10,553 nt of DNA from Treponema sp. (GCA_031284385.1 JAISZZ010000158.1:1-10553); one strand, 5' to 3'. Counted from the first letter of the stretch, positions 1-8,276 are shown. A program made the numbers and translations. The notes: a model not told the origin generated them from the letters alone.

Positions 1-1579
1 GTTTTTGGCGCCGGATATTTTGGGATTTTTTCGCACATCACTCTGGGTATCCAGAATATACAGGTAATCAAATTCCTCGCCAATAACGGTTCTAAAACCA
101 TCGGTATTGATAGCGTCAATAAAAGAACGGTTTGAAACAAAGGCTACGATGCTGCCATTTTTGTTATCAAGACGATCCATTGCCCAGCGGTAAAACGCAG
201 ATACATATATTCGTACTTTTTTCTCAGCGCCTTGCTTTCTTTGGTAGAGGTCTCGCGTATCCGCCTGTCTATTTTAGGATACAGGCGTTTGGCGTTTTCT
301 TCGGTGAGATGGTTGGTTAACTCGGCTTGCCCATGAGCATCAACGGCATAGTAGGAATTATCCAGGGTATCGGTGTAACAAATATTGGGAAATTCAAGAT
401 AGGTGTTCACCTTTCGCCAGTAGGTATATTCGATATTCAGATTGGAGACATAATAGGGAAGTACGCCTACTTCGTTGGCAAAAAGCTCGTTCAGGTCTTT
501 ATGCTCCAGTTTTGCCGGTGAAATACGGTCAAGCAACGCAGTAATAAAGGTGCCTGTCCCTGTGGCGGTGTCTATTATTTTTACATTGTTTTCGGCAAGC
601 CCGGTATTGAAATATTTCGCCAGCAAGTCATCTGTAGCACGAATCATAAAATCAACTATTTGGCTCGGTGCGTATACCACCCCAGTCGGTCCGCCTCTTT
701 GGGATTATAGGTTTTGAAGAATTCTTCATAGAGGGTTTTCAAGAAATCCTTTTTTTCGTGGTGATCCCTTATTTGAGAAGCGGTAATTGAAATGGTGCTA
801 TAAAAATGCTTGTTTTTATCCTCAAATTCTTTTTTCTTTTCGCGGGTGAAAATTATCCACTATGGCGTCAATGGAAAGGGCTGTATTGTTGGCTTTATGA
901 AATCCGCCTCGTTGAAAACGGCGATAAACAGTTTGTTGGTAAGCATATGCTGTATGAGGATTTCCCGAATGTCCTCGAAGGAAAAATCAGGGTTGATTTC
1001 CTGCCGGCATTGTTCAAGAAAAGCGTTTGTTTTTTGTTGAAACTGGGGGTGGCTTTTGGCGGTTTCAATTTCTTCCCGGCACCAAAGGACCAGATTGGGT
1101 ATATTAATCTTAAACTGCTCAATGGCCGCGTGAAACTGATATATTTCCTGCCGTTCAAAATCAATAAAGACGTTTAGCAGTTTTTCGAGCTGTCCATCAT
1201 CGGACATATCTATCCGCATATATTCAAGGTTGTTCTGATAGAGGATCGCATAACGCGAATTTTCAAATATGGTATTGATGAGGGGATAATATTTCCGTGT
1301 TTTATCTTCTATTTCTTTGTCTAAATCATCCTTGGGGTCTTTGGCCTCATAATACCCGCAGGAGAGACGGAAACGGTCTTTTAAGGTTCCATCGGGGTAT
1401 ACGGTGGTTCCCTGGGGGGTTCTGTATTCCAGTTCTTCGATTAGTTTGAGATGTTTATCATCCGCAAAATCATTCACCAGATCTATGAAACAGCGGCGGA
1501 TAGTGGTTTCGTTAATGCTGCCGCCGTAGTCTATGATGTTTTGAAGTTTATTACGATACTTGTTGATACTAAGGTTCAT
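1..1579 (-). pseudogene. Decayed type IIG/ISP-like restriction-modification gene (nuclease plus N6-adenine methylase), 3' end outside window
   Basis: An intact enzyme would cut DNA through an N-terminal nuclease and methylate adenine through a C-terminal methylase. The first frame (1579 to 860) holds a PD-ExK nuclease signature: Pro-Asp at residues 62-63 and Glu-Ala-Lys at 78-80, followed by DPKDDLDKEI. The methylase part shows the entry motif VYAPSQIVDFMI and SAM-binding motif I, DTATGTGTF (about 680 to 550). Homologous sequence continues through four frame changes: near 895-902 (-1), 844-846 (+1), 680-683 (-1) and 192-195 (-1). Reading across them restores family-like sequence such as HKANNTALSIDAIVDNF, GVVYAP and RFYRWAMDRL. 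The catalytic NPPY motif, expected between EENAKRL and YPKIDRRI (junction about 281/282), is absent, so about 30-35 codons seem deleted. The frame from about 191 to 1 still reads as methylase (ILDTQSDVRKNPKISGAKN) and leaves the window. The order nuclease-methylase with no helicase between them favours type IIG architecture over full-length ISP. The family assignment is firm; the exact subtype is inference. Confidence 0.85.
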
Positions 1580-2027
1580 AATTGCCCATGCTTATCCTTT
1601 CAGTCATACAGCGTATGCCCACCGATCCTTAGCGAGGGAGAGCAGCTCACCGTCGTATGCAGCATAGAACTGAAAAAATCCCCCCAACATGGCTTGTTTG
1701 CGTCCATTCCCAATGACCAAGTGTATCATAGTGGAAACTCTTTGTTAAGCCGTATCCCGGGCGGGATAGGCAGGTGAAGTTGGCGAATATGTGAATAACG
1801 GTTTTTGAGGAGGAAGCGCATAGCGCTGGAGCGGGTGCCGGCAGCTTACGCCGCCGCGGCTCTATTTTATAGTGTGCTCGACCGGTCAATCTATTTCAGG
1901 ACTTGGTATGAGGGAATGTTATCACTTTTTTCTACACAGATAATTGCGGATTCGATTGTTACCAGCGTGTGGTTTCATCGATAAGATTCTGGAAATTACC
2001 GGTATTATGACGTAAAATTGAGCAAAT
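1580..2027. other. Gene-poor intergenic stretch
   Basis: This stretch separates the start of the dead R-M gene from the start of the phosphopantetheinyl transferase gene; the two point away from each other, so it should hold promoters for both. I see no convincing RNA gene, terminator or repeat family. It has a short inverted repeat (TATCCC at 1753-1758, GGGATA at 1763-1768) and a GC-rich patch at about 1817-1862. A TATTAT box at about 2003-2008 could be a -10 element for the plus-strand gene, but no good -35 partner is visible. A 41-codon minus-strand frame is listed separately. Confidence 0.5.
1604..1729 (-). other. Doubtful 41-codon open frame, possible transposase scrap
   Basis: An ATG at 1729 opens a 41-codon frame ending in TGA at 1604-1606, shortly before the R-M pseudogene start. 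It reads MIHLVIGNGRKQAML, then GGFFQFYAAYDGELL and SLAKDRWAYAV. The pattern GR-x-FF followed by A-x-D-x-W-A-x-Y faintly recalls the catalytic region of ISL3-type transposases, but the match is weak. A stop codon lies five codons upstream of the ATG, so no longer protein is available. No terminal inverted repeats were seen. It may be chance. Confidence 0.15.
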
Positions 2028-2660
2028 ATGGCAAATTATAAAAAAAAACCGGTCATTTACGGTATAAACATAAATCAATTCGTTTTTGATGAAAAACGAA
2101 TTGACACCATGCCGCCGGAACGGGCGAAAAATATCCGGTCATACCGGTTCATCGACGACAAAAAGCGGTCACTTGCGGCAGGGCTGTTGTTGGAAACGGT
2201 ATTGGGAAGGGTTGCGGCTTTTAACGTCCGCCGGCACGATAACGGCAAACCGTATCTTGACGGCGGACCGCATTTCAGTATCTCACATTCAGGGGATTGG
2301 GCTGTTATTGCCGTATGCGAAGAGGCATTAGGCTTCGATATTGAATCTTTTAATACATCACGTGATACGGACGGCATAGCGCGGCGCGCCTTTACTGTCA
2401 ATGAACTTGAAGCCGCATCGCGTGATGTTAAAATGTTCTACAAAACATGGACGGCTAAAGAAAGCTATTTAAAAATGCTGGGCAGCGGTGTACGGAACAT
2501 GGCTGGTTTTAGCGTTCAAATTACAGGCAGCGCCGGGTATATAAAAAGCAACCCTGCTGTTAGGATTCGCTTTTTTGAACACATCGCGGGTTATACCGCC
2601 GCAGTTTGCTCGCCTGATGGTATTGACTGGCCGTCTGAGATAAGGGCGCTGGAAGCGTGA
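2028..2660 (+). CDS. Sfp-type 4'-phosphopantetheinyl transferase
   Basis: The enzyme moves the phosphopantetheine arm of coenzyme A onto a serine of carrier proteins, activating acyl, peptidyl or polyketide carrier domains in the cytoplasm; Mg2+ is required. The 210-residue protein is close to the usual 210-240 for the Sfp group. Visible motifs in order are GKPYL (73-77), FSISHSGDW (83-91), GFDIE (102-106, with Asp104 and Glu106 as likely metal ligands) and WTAKESYLK (141-149, with Glu145 as the third acidic ligand). All core motifs are intact. The start at 2028 keeps the first beta-strand (PVIYGINI); no strong Shine-Dalgarno sequence precedes it. No carrier protein, fatty-acid or NRPS/PKS gene lies in the window, so its partner is unknown; it could serve fatty-acid ACP or a secondary pathway. 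It is the only protein gene here on the plus strand and appears monocistronic. No terminator is obvious after it. Family assignment is secure; substrate is not. Confidence 0.92.
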   Translation: MANYKKKPVIYGININQFVFDEKRIDTMPPERAKNIRSYRFIDDKKRSLAAGLLLETVLGRVAAFNVRRHDNGKPYLDGGPHFSISHSGDWAVIAVCEEALGFDIESFNTSRDTDGIARRAFTVNELEAASRDVKMFYKTWTAKESYLKMLGSGVRNMAGFSVQITGSAGYIKSNPAVRIRFFEHIAGYTAAVCSPDGIDWPSEIRALEA

Positions 2661-2825
2661 AGGCTAGGAAACTGTCCGCCGTTTGGGTCTGGGAGGGGTT
2701 ACTACGCAGACAAGTTTGCTATGCGGACTCCTTTTTTGATGGATTCTTCCAGAACGAGCATCCGCAGGAGGTTCATTTGAACCGCGGCAAGCACGTTTAC
2801 TGTAGGGATTAGTCCCACTGCGAAT

Positions 2826-2857
2826 AAAAAAATAGCCAATCCTAATGGACTGGCTAT
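2826..2857 (-). terminator. Intrinsic terminator of the tRNA-Asn transcript
   Basis: On the minus strand, five bases after the tRNA, an 11-bp stem (ATAGCCAGTCC with GGATTGGCTAT, one G-U pair) closes a four-base ATTA loop and runs directly into seven T residues. This is a textbook rho-independent terminator in the right place and direction. Confidence 0.9.
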
Positions 2858-2861
2858 CAAG

Positions 2862-2934
2862 CTCCCCCGCGCGGGTTCGAACCACGGACATAGTGGTTAA
2901 CAGCCACTCGCTCTGCCGACTGAGCTACAGGGGA
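2862..2934 (-). tRNA. tRNA-Asn (anticodon GUU)
   Basis: A 73-nt cloverleaf folds on the minus strand. The acceptor is TCCCCTG with CGGGGGA (one G-U pair), the D arm GCTC/GAGC, the anticodon stem AGTGG/CCACT with loop CTGTTAA, the variable loop ATGTC, and the T arm CGTGG-TTCGAAC-CCGCG. Loop positions 34-36 read GTT, giving GUU and asparagine identity. The discriminator is G. The 3' CCA is not encoded (GCT follows), so it must be added after transcription. A sigma70-like promoter lies just upstream and an intrinsic terminator five bases downstream, so this is a single-gene unit. Confidence 0.95.
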
Positions 2935-2942
2935 ATGATTTA

Positions 2943-2971
2943 AGTCTATATAAAAGATTTTTTTTTGTCAA
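2943..2971 (-). promoter_or_regulatory. Sigma70-like promoter for tRNA-Asn
   Basis: A perfect TTGACA (2971 to 2966) is followed by an A-rich, then T-rich spacer. With a 17-bp spacer the -10 would be TAGACT (2948 to 2943); TATAGA (2950 to 2945) at 15 bp is the alternative. Either puts transcription start within a few bases of the mature tRNA 5' end at 2934. The -35 is convincing; the exact -10 is uncertain. Confidence 0.6.
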
Positions 2972-3120
2972 TAGTCAAATAATACCTTGCTGTTAGTAAC
3001 TCATGTTACGCTTGAATAATGAACCTCTAACCACACGGAATAACACGGACTTTTGGGCAGTGGGCAAAAGGTGTGAGTTTCTTGGTAAAGAGTGAACATC
3101 TCGCCGTCTGCCGTTGGGTT

Positions 3121-3606
3121 TTATTTTTCAGGGTATTTTTTTTCTTTGCCGGTAAATTCGTCTACAATCAGTTTATATACGGTTACGTGTTCAACGGCTT
3201 TTTCATCAAACTTAAACGTTTCATTCCTTCCGGTTTGATGTTTCATCAATTCATTCAAACCGTTTATTTTTTCATCCTTAGTTTCCAATACCGCTATTTT
3301 TCCCGCGCCGATAACGCTTTTAAATGCATAACTATATTTACAGGCCTCGTCACCTTCAATTAAGCCGCTGTCGCAATCAATTTCAAAACACGCAGAATTA
3401 TTTTTTTTTATAATTTGTAATTTTTTACCTTCAATGGCGCTGTGAAAAAATAATGTTAAAATATTATTTTCAAAGGAATAACCATAATTTAACGGAACGA
3501 TATACGGCTGATTATTTTCTGATAACGCGAGCCTGCATACTTTATTTTTATCAATTATTTTTATTTTCTCGTTTATATCTATGATTTCTCTGTCTTTTCT
3601 CCGCAT
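3121..3606 (-). CDS. PNPOx-like split-barrel flavoprotein, Nim/flavin-nucleotide-binding type
   Basis: A 161-residue cytoplasmic protein of the pyridoxamine-phosphate-oxidase-like fold, which normally binds FMN as a dimer. Family marks in order are the start MRRKDREI, CRLALSENNQPYIVPLNYGY (24-43), the phosphate-loop-like FFHSAIEGKK (53-62, His55), a core strand SVIGAGKIAVLE (97-108), MKHQTGR (121-127) and the ending VTVYKLIVDEFTGKEKK (141-157). Length fits the family (about 150-165). Nim members are linked to nitroimidazole reduction, but most relatives have no known substrate, so the physiological role is open. AGGA about ten bases upstream of the ATG at 3606 can serve as the ribosome binding site. 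The gene follows rpoC by 122 bp behind a hairpin. Its DNA is clearly AT-rich (about one-third GC by eye) compared with roughly half in rpoBC, which suggests recent acquisition. No promoter is clear, so readthrough from rpoC is possible. Confidence 0.85.
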   Translation of the reverse strand: MRRKDREIIDINEKIKIIDKNKVCRLALSENNQPYIVPLNYGYSFENNILTLFFHSAIEGKKLQIIKKNNSACFEIDCDSGLIEGDEACKYSYAFKSVIGAGKIAVLETKDEKINGLNELMKHQTGRNETFKFDEKAVEHVTVYKLIVDEFTGKEKKYPEK

Positions 3607-3611
3607 AACAT

Positions 3612-3651
3612 TTTCCTAAAAGCGGCTCAACGCAAAGCGCGTTGAGCCGCT
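3612..3651 (-). terminator. Hairpin after rpoC, probable terminator of the rpoBC operon
   Basis: A perfect 13-bp GC-rich stem (AGCGGCTCAACGC at 3621-3633 with GCGTTGAGCCGCT at 3639-3651) closes a five-base loop 77 bases after the rpoC stop. On the minus strand it is followed by only a short T run (TTTT, the first T being the last stem base) and then AGGA, the Shine-Dalgarno of the next gene. The weak T tract may permit some readthrough into the flavoprotein gene. Confidence 0.6.
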
Positions 3652-3728
3652 GGTGTTAAAAATAGAAGCGCGTCAAGCGGAATTCGAGGAATCGCGCTAA
3701 TTCGCGTACCGCAAAAACCGCTGAACGG

Positions 3729-6700
3729 CTATTCGGCTTCCTCTTTCAGCATAGAACCAGGAGGCAGCGTAACCTCTTCTTCGGTCTGCGACTCCAGTTC
3801 GCGGCGTTTTAGGATTTCCTCCATGTAAACATCCAAATCCTGTTCATCATCGTCGAACAGTTTGGGATCTCGGTAGTTTTTCATGCCTGTTCCCGCCGGA
3901 ATTGGGTGGCCTATGATGATGTTTTCTTTCAGTCCCCGCAGATAGTCCGATGCACAGGCAATCGCGGCGTTTGTAAGAACGCGGGTCGTCTCCTGGAATG
4001 AAGCGGCGGATAGGAACGAATCTATGTTCAAACTGGCCTTTGTTATCCCTTGGAATATGGGACGGGCTACGGAGGGCTGGCCGCCTTCCGAAACCACGCG
4101 GGTATTCTCCGCATGGAAATGATACTTATCTACCATTTGCCCAAATATGAAACGGGTATCACCCACCGCCACAATTTCCACTTTACGCATCATTTGCCGG
4201 ATAATAACGCCGATATGCTTGTCGTTTATCGATACGCCCTGCAACCGGTACACTTGCTGTATTTCGTCCATTAAATAACGCTGCAAGTTGCCCTCACCAA
4301 GTATATGCAAAACTTCATGCGGGTTGTACGCGCCTACGCACAAAGGCTCGCCCGCCTCTACCGTATCGCCGTCGCGTATCAACAGCCGCTTTGTCATCGG
4401 AATAAGGTGTTTGTACTCCTTGCCGAATTCATCCTGCACTATCACGATGCGCTTGCTCTTGATGATACCCTTAAACAGCACTTTACCCGCAGCCTGAGCC
4501 AGTACCGCCGGACTCTTGGGTTTGCGCGCCTCGAACAACTCACTTACGCGGGGCAGACCGGACGTGATGTCCATAGCCTTTGCCGACTCTTTTAATGTCT
4601 TGGCGATTGTCTTACCGGCGGAAATTTTGTCGCCGTCGTCAACAAGAAGGTATGCGCCGCCGGGCAGGAAGTAGGATGCCTGTTCGTTACCATCATCATC
4701 CACAATCAGGATGCGCGGCTGTTTGCTTTCAAGCTGGAATTCGGTGATGCGCTTTTCGATGTTGCCGGTCTCCTCATCAACCTCTTCCTTCAATGTTGAA
4801 CCTAGAATGATGTCCAAAAGTTTTATCGTGCCGGAAGCCTCCGCTATGATGGGGTCAGAGAACGGGTCAAAGACAGCTATCGTTTTTTCAGCACCGATAA
4901 CCTCACCCTGTTTAACGCCAAGGTCCGAGCCGTTACGGATTTCTATGCGCTGCTCTGTGCCGATAAGGTAAAGTTTACCATCCCGTACCATCGCATAAGC
5001 GATTTCCGGCGATTTTATGTTCTTTGCGCCACGTTTAATAATCAATTCATCACGTATAACCTTCTTGCCGTCTTCGATAAGAAGTTCATCGCTCTTTTCC
5101 AGAGTATATTCTTTGATGATTCTATTCACCGTGACACTGCCCTTGCGGGTAAACAGCCAGTGGCCATTCTCCAGTTCAACATGAACACCGCTTACATCTC
5201 GTATGTAGACAGAATATTTAAGGAAAGTGCGGTTGTCTTCGCTAACCTTTGTGGCCGCGCCGCCGATATGGAAAGTACGCATCGTAAGCTGTGTACCCGG
5301 CTGGCCGATGGATTGAGCCGCGATAGTGCCGACAGCCTCGCCTATTTCAACCGTGCGGTTTGTGGCAAGGTTACGCCCGTAGCATTTGCGGCAAACGCCG
5401 TGCCGCGCCTCACAGGTAAGCACTGTGCGAATACGCACCGTCTCTATACCGGCATTTTCAATCTTTTCCGCAATTTTTTCGGTTATTTCTTCATTTACGT
5501 CTATGATGATCTCGCCCGTTATTGGGTGCTTAACGCGCTCCAGCGTGTATCGTCCTACGATACGCTCGCTCAGTCGCTCGACAATCTCCTCACCGTCCTT
5601 GATGGCGGAATACGGAACGCCGTTTATAGTACCGCAGTCATCCTCGTTCACGACCATATCTTGAGCTATGTCAACAAGGCGGCGGGTGAGGTAGCCGGCT
5701 TCCGCCGTCTTGAGCGCCGTATCCGCCAAGCCCTTACGAGCGCCGTTTGTCGAGATAAAGAATTCTATGACTGAAAGCCCTTCTTTGAAATTTGAGCGTA
5801 TTGGAAGTTCGATGATGTCGCCCGAAGGCTTTGCCATAAGGCCGCGCATACCGGCAAGCTGACGAATCTGGTTGCGGCTGCCGCGAGCGCCGGAGTTTGC
5901 CATCATGTAAACCGAGTTGAAACCGTCCCTGTCCGCTTCCAGAGTCTTCATCATGATGTTGGTAAGGTCCTCGTTTGTCTTTGACCAAACCTCGACTACG
6001 CGGTTATAACGTTCTTCCGCCGTGATATGACCCTGCCGCCACTGCTTCTGGATAGAATCGACCTCTTTGTTGGCAATGTCTATCATCTCGGCCTTTTCTT
6101 TCGGGACGACAACATCATCCACGCCTATCGTGGCGCCGAACAGTGTGGCGTACTTGTAACCGGTATTCTTTATAGCATCCAGCATATTTACCGTTGTCCA
6201 CGAGCCTTTTTCGGCAAAAATATGTTCTATCAACGCCCGTAGTTCCTTGTCTTTAAGCTCATAGTTTATGAACGGAATATCGTCAGGCAGTTCTTCGTTC
6301 AACACCAGCCTTCCCGCGCTAGTCTCAATAAAACCGGTTTTGCTAATTTTTGTATCATTGCCCGGTTTTTCCCAAACCGTTTTTTTGACAGGCCGGACGT
6401 TTATCAACGCCTCCCATTCAAGAGATTTCGCGTCAATCGCCATCAGAATCTCTTCAAGTGACGAGTAGAATTTTCCCGTACCTTTGGCGCCGGGTTTTAT
6501 CCGCGTAAGGAAGTTGATACCCAACACCATGTCTTGAGATGGGAACACTACCGTTTTTCCGTTTGCCGGATTCAGCAGGTTGCGGGCGGAAAGCATCAGC
6601 GTCCAGCACTCCATCTGGGCGGCCTGAGTCAGCGGCACATGGACAGCCATTTGGTCGCCGTCAAAGTCGGCATTGAACGCATGGCAGACAAGTGGGTTGA

Positions 6701-8012
6701 GTTTTATCGATTTACCTTCGACCAAAACAGGCTCAAAAGCCTGTATGCCGAGCCTGTGCAGAGTCGGGGCGCGGTTCAACATTACCGGATGTTCGCGTAC
6801 AACTTCGTCCAAAATAGCAAAAACTTCCGGTTTTTCCTGCTCAACGTGCATTTTTGCCTTCTTGATGTTACCCGCCATCTCCTTGTCAACCAGTTTTTTC
6901 ATGATAAAAGGCTTAAAAAGCTCAAGCGCCATCTTTGTCGGCAGGCCGCACTGCCACATTTTAAGGTCAGGCCCAACCGTTATCACGGAACGACCGGAAT
7001 AATCAACACGCTTGCCGAGTAAATTTTGCCTAAAACGCCCCTGCTTACCCTTCAGCATATCGGAAATTGACTTGAGCGGGCGGTTCGATGCGCCTTTTAT
7101 CACCCTTTTCTTCTTGGAATTATCAAAAAGAGCGTCAACAGCCTCCTGCAACATACGTTTTTCGTTTCTGATGATGATGTCGGGAGCGTTCAGCGAAATC
7201 AGCCGTTTAAGCCTGTTGTTCCGGCTTATCACGCGGCGGTACAGATCGTTCAAATCGCTTGTAGCAAAACGCCCGCCGTCAAGTTGAACCATGGGACGTA
7301 GTTCCGGCGGTATGACGGGAATCACATCCAGTATCATCCACTCAGGCTTGTTGTCCGAAGCACGAAAACTTTCAACAATATCGATGCGTTTTAATAAACG
7401 TTTGTCGCTTTTTACGCCTTTTTCTATCATCTTGGCGCGTAGTTCCGCCGCAAGTTCATCAAGATCGACCTCTTCAAGCAGCGTCTTGATCGCTTCCGCA
7501 CCCATCGAAGCTGTAAAACCGTTCGGGTAGCGATCCTGCTTGTCGTAATAGTCGTCCTCGCTCAGAATGTCTCTATACTTCATGTCGGTATCGCCCGGAT
7601 CAAGCACGATATACTTTTCGTAGTAAAGCACGGAACGCAGTTGATTCATCGGAATATCGAGCAAGAGCCCGATGCGGCTCGGCACGGAGCGGTAGTACCA
7701 GATGTGCGAGACCGGCGCGGCAAGCTCAATATGCCCCATCCGTTCACGCCGCACCTTAAAATGCGTTACTTCAACGCCGCAGCGGTCGCATATAACGCCT
7801 TTGTAACGGATAGACTTAAATTTTCCGCAGTAACATTCCCACTCTTTTGTGGTACCAAAGATGCGCTCGCAGAAAAGGCCATCCTTTTCAGGGCGCAATG
7901 TCCGGTAATTTATAGTTTCCGGCTTCTTAACCTCGCCATAAGACCAGCTCCGTATCATATCAGGCGATGCCAGCCGTATCTTTATCGAATTAAAATCCTG
8001 AATATCACGCAT
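3729..8012 (-). CDS. rpoC: DNA-directed RNA polymerase subunit beta'
   Basis: RpoC forms the catalytic half of RNA polymerase with RpoB and copies DNA into RNA. The protein has 1427 residues when started at 8012, near the usual 1400 of E. coli-type RpoC. The N-terminal zinc ribbon has Cys60, 62, 75 and 78. The Mg-binding motif NADFDGDQM is at 447-455 (Asp449, 451, 453). The rim/funnel and bridge helix follow (about 705-790). The second zinc site uses Cys793, 867, 874 and 877. The trigger loop starts at [13 protein letters not shown] (908-920; Met911 and His915) and resumes at [19 protein letters not shown] (about 1148-1166); the roughly 225 residues between form a large lineage insert comparable in place to the E. 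coli SI3 region. The tail is acidic. An upstream ATG at 8048 is in frame, but 8012 is chosen because a strong GGAGGAG sits five bases before it and MRDIQDF is the usual spirochaete/proteobacterial-like start. No lesion is seen. Confidence 0.98.
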   Translation of the reverse strand: MRDIQDFNSIKIRLASPDMIRSWSYGEVKKPETINYRTLRPEKDGLFCERIFGTTKEWECYCGKFKSIRYKGVICDRCGVEVTHFKVRRERMGHIELAAPVSHIWYYRSVPSRIGLLLDIPMNQLRSVLYYEKYIVLDPGDTDMKYRDILSEDDYYDKQDRYPNGFTASMGAEAIKTLLEEVDLDELAAELRAKMIEKGVKSDKRLLKRIDIVESFRASDNKPEWMILDVIPVIPPELRPMVQLDGGRFATSDLNDLYRRVISRNNRLKRLISLNAPDIIIRNEKRMLQEAVDALFDNSKKKRVIKGASNRPLKSISDMLKGKQGRFRQNLLGKRVDYSGRSVITVGPDLKMWQCGLPTKMALELFKPFIMKKLVDKEMAGNIKKAKMHVEQEKPEVFAILDEVVREHPVMLNRAPTLHRLGIQAFEPVLVEGKSIKLNPLVCHAFNADFDGDQMAVHVPLTQAAQMECWTLMLSARNLLNPANGKTVVFPSQDMVLGINFLTRIKPGAKGTGKFYSSLEEILMAIDAKSLEWEALINVRPVKKTVWEKPGNDTKISKTGFIETSAGRLVLNEELPDDIPFINYELKDKELRALIEHIFAEKGSWTTVNMLDAIKNTGYKYATLFGATIGVDDVVVPKEKAEMIDIANKEVDSIQKQWRQGHITAEERYNRVVEVWSKTNEDLTNIMMKTLEADRDGFNSVYMMANSGARGSRNQIRQLAGMRGLMAKPSGDIIELPIRSNFKEGLSVIEFFISTNGARKGLADTALKTAEAGYLTRRLVDIAQDMVVNEDDCGTINGVPYSAIKDGEEIVERLSERIVGRYTLERVKHPITGEIIIDVNEEITEKIAEKIENAGIETVRIRTVLTCEARHGVCRKCYGRNLATNRTVEIGEAVGTIAAQSIGQPGTQLTMRTFHIGGAATKVSEDNRTFLKYSVYIRDVSGVHVELENGHWLFTRKGSVTVNRIIKEYTLEKSDELLIEDGKKVIRDELIIKRGAKNIKSPEIAYAMVRDGKLYLIGTEQRIEIRNGSDLGVKQGEVIGAEKTIAVFDPFSDPIIAEASGTIKLLDIILGSTLKEEVDEETGNIEKRITEFQLESKQPRILIVDDDGNEQASYFLPGGAYLLVDDGDKISAGKTIAKTLKESAKAMDITSGLPRVSELFEARKPKSPAVLAQAAGKVLFKGIIKSKRIVIVQDEFGKEYKHLIPMTKRLLIRDGDTVEAGEPLCVGAYNPHEVLHILGEGNLQRYLMDEIQQVYRLQGVSINDKHIGVIIRQMMRKVEIVAVGDTRFIFGQMVDKYHFHAENTRVVSEGGQPSVARPIFQGITKASLNIDSFLSAASFQETTRVLTNAAIACASDYLRGLKENIIIGHPIPAGTGMKNYRDPKLFDDDEQDLDVYMEEILKRRELESQTEEEVTLPPGSMLKEEAE

Positions 8013-8017
8013 ACTAT

Positions 8018-8030
8018 CTCCTCCCCTCCT
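8018..8030 (-). promoter_or_regulatory. Ribosome binding site of rpoC (two stacked Shine-Dalgarno cores)
   Basis: The minus strand reads AGGAGGGGAGGAG. The nearer GGAGGAG (8024 to 8018) lies five bases from the ATG at 8012 and decides that start over the in-frame ATG at 8048, which would put this site inside the coding region. Confidence 0.85.
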
Positions 8031-8066
8031 GCGGCACGCCGAACTCATCCAATCAGCGCAACCTCA

Positions 8067-8091
8067 TGTATTTGCCTATTCCACAAATACA
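8067..8091. repeat. Inverted repeat, 8-bp stem
   Basis: TGTATTTG (8067-8074) and CAAATACA (8084-8091) pair around a nine-base loop. Together with the next hairpin it lies inside the AATCAGCG...CGCTGATT frame of 8051-8157, which could itself pair as an outer 8-bp stem. It is the last stem before the rpoC ribosome binding site. Confidence 0.6.
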
Positions 8092-8101
8092 GCAATAAAA
8101 T

Positions 8102-8135
8102 AATGTTGTTTATGCGTCTCCGCATAAACAACATT
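8102..8135. repeat. Perfect 15-bp inverted repeat, terminator-like
   Basis: AATGTTGTTTATGCG (8102-8116) is matched perfectly by CGCATAAACAACATT (8121-8135) around the four-base loop TCTC. In the plus-strand direction the stem ends in a run of five T; in the rpoB-to-rpoC direction it is followed by ATTATTTTATTG, a weaker T-rich tail. It may slow, terminate or stabilise the rpoBC transcript. Confidence 0.75.
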
Positions 8136-8168
8136 TTTAGCTAGGGCAACGCTGATTAACTTGAAGCC

Positions 8169-8203
8169 GCGCCAGCTATGCTGGCCGCCAGCATAGCTGG
8201 CGC
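8169..8203. repeat. Perfect 17-bp inverted repeat with one-base centre
   Basis: GCGCCAGCTATGCTGGC (8169-8185) and GCCAGCATAGCTGGCGC (8187-8203) are exact complements separated by a single C. As RNA it would form a stem of about 16 bp with a minimal loop, the most GC-rich hairpin in the spacer. Each arm also contains a shorter near-palindrome (CCAGC...GCTGG). No T run follows on either strand, so it is not a standard terminator. Confidence 0.8.
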
Positions 8204-8221
8204 ATCATCGTTGCCTTATGT

Positions 8222-8263
8222 ATTTGCTCATTTCATTGAGCAAATGTGTCAACTTTGTTGACA
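8222..8263. repeat. Two adjacent hairpins
   Basis: The first has a 9-bp stem, ATTTGCTCA (8222-8230) with TGAGCAAAT (8237-8245), loop TTTCAT. One base later the second has a 7-bp stem, TGTCAAC (8247-8253) with GTTGACA (8257-8263), loop TTT. The TTTCATTGA of the first recurs in reverse complement in an arm of the cloverleaf at 8287-8305, and GTCAAC of the second recurs in its arms. Confidence 0.7.
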
Positions 8264-8276
8264 TTCGCATTAAAGC

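Noticed and set aside
1647..1889. 80-codon minus-strand frame in the intergenic stretch
   Set aside because: The composition is not protein-like (RRRK, PAPAP, Cys-rich end) and no family or ribosome binding site is recognisable.
2770..2783. Palindrome GGTTCATTTGAACC, possible operator
   Set aside because: It lies downstream of the tRNA terminator and the PPTase gene, not in a promoter region, and a 6-bp arm palindrome is expected by chance fairly often.
2664..2891. 75-codon minus-strand frame beginning inside the tRNA
   Set aside because: It overlaps the T arm and acceptor stem of tRNA-Asn and its terminator, and the translation is rich in Arg/Ser/Pro with no family resemblance.
3031..3070. 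Ten-base periodic CACGGA words (CACACGGAAT, AACACGGACT) and the CTTTTG/CAAAAG pair nearby
   Set aside because: Only two units and a 6-bp stem are visible; this is too little to call a repeat element or terminator.
5160..5774. 204-codon plus-strand frame antisense to rpoC
   Set aside because: It lies wholly inside a conserved coding region and reads as the mirror of rpoC codons, with no independent motif or ribosome binding site.
8013..8048. Start of rpoC at the ATG at 8048, adding 12 residues
   Set aside because: The extension [12 protein letters not shown] is the translation of the strong ribosome binding site and has no counterpart in RpoC proteins; 8012 has ideal spacing.
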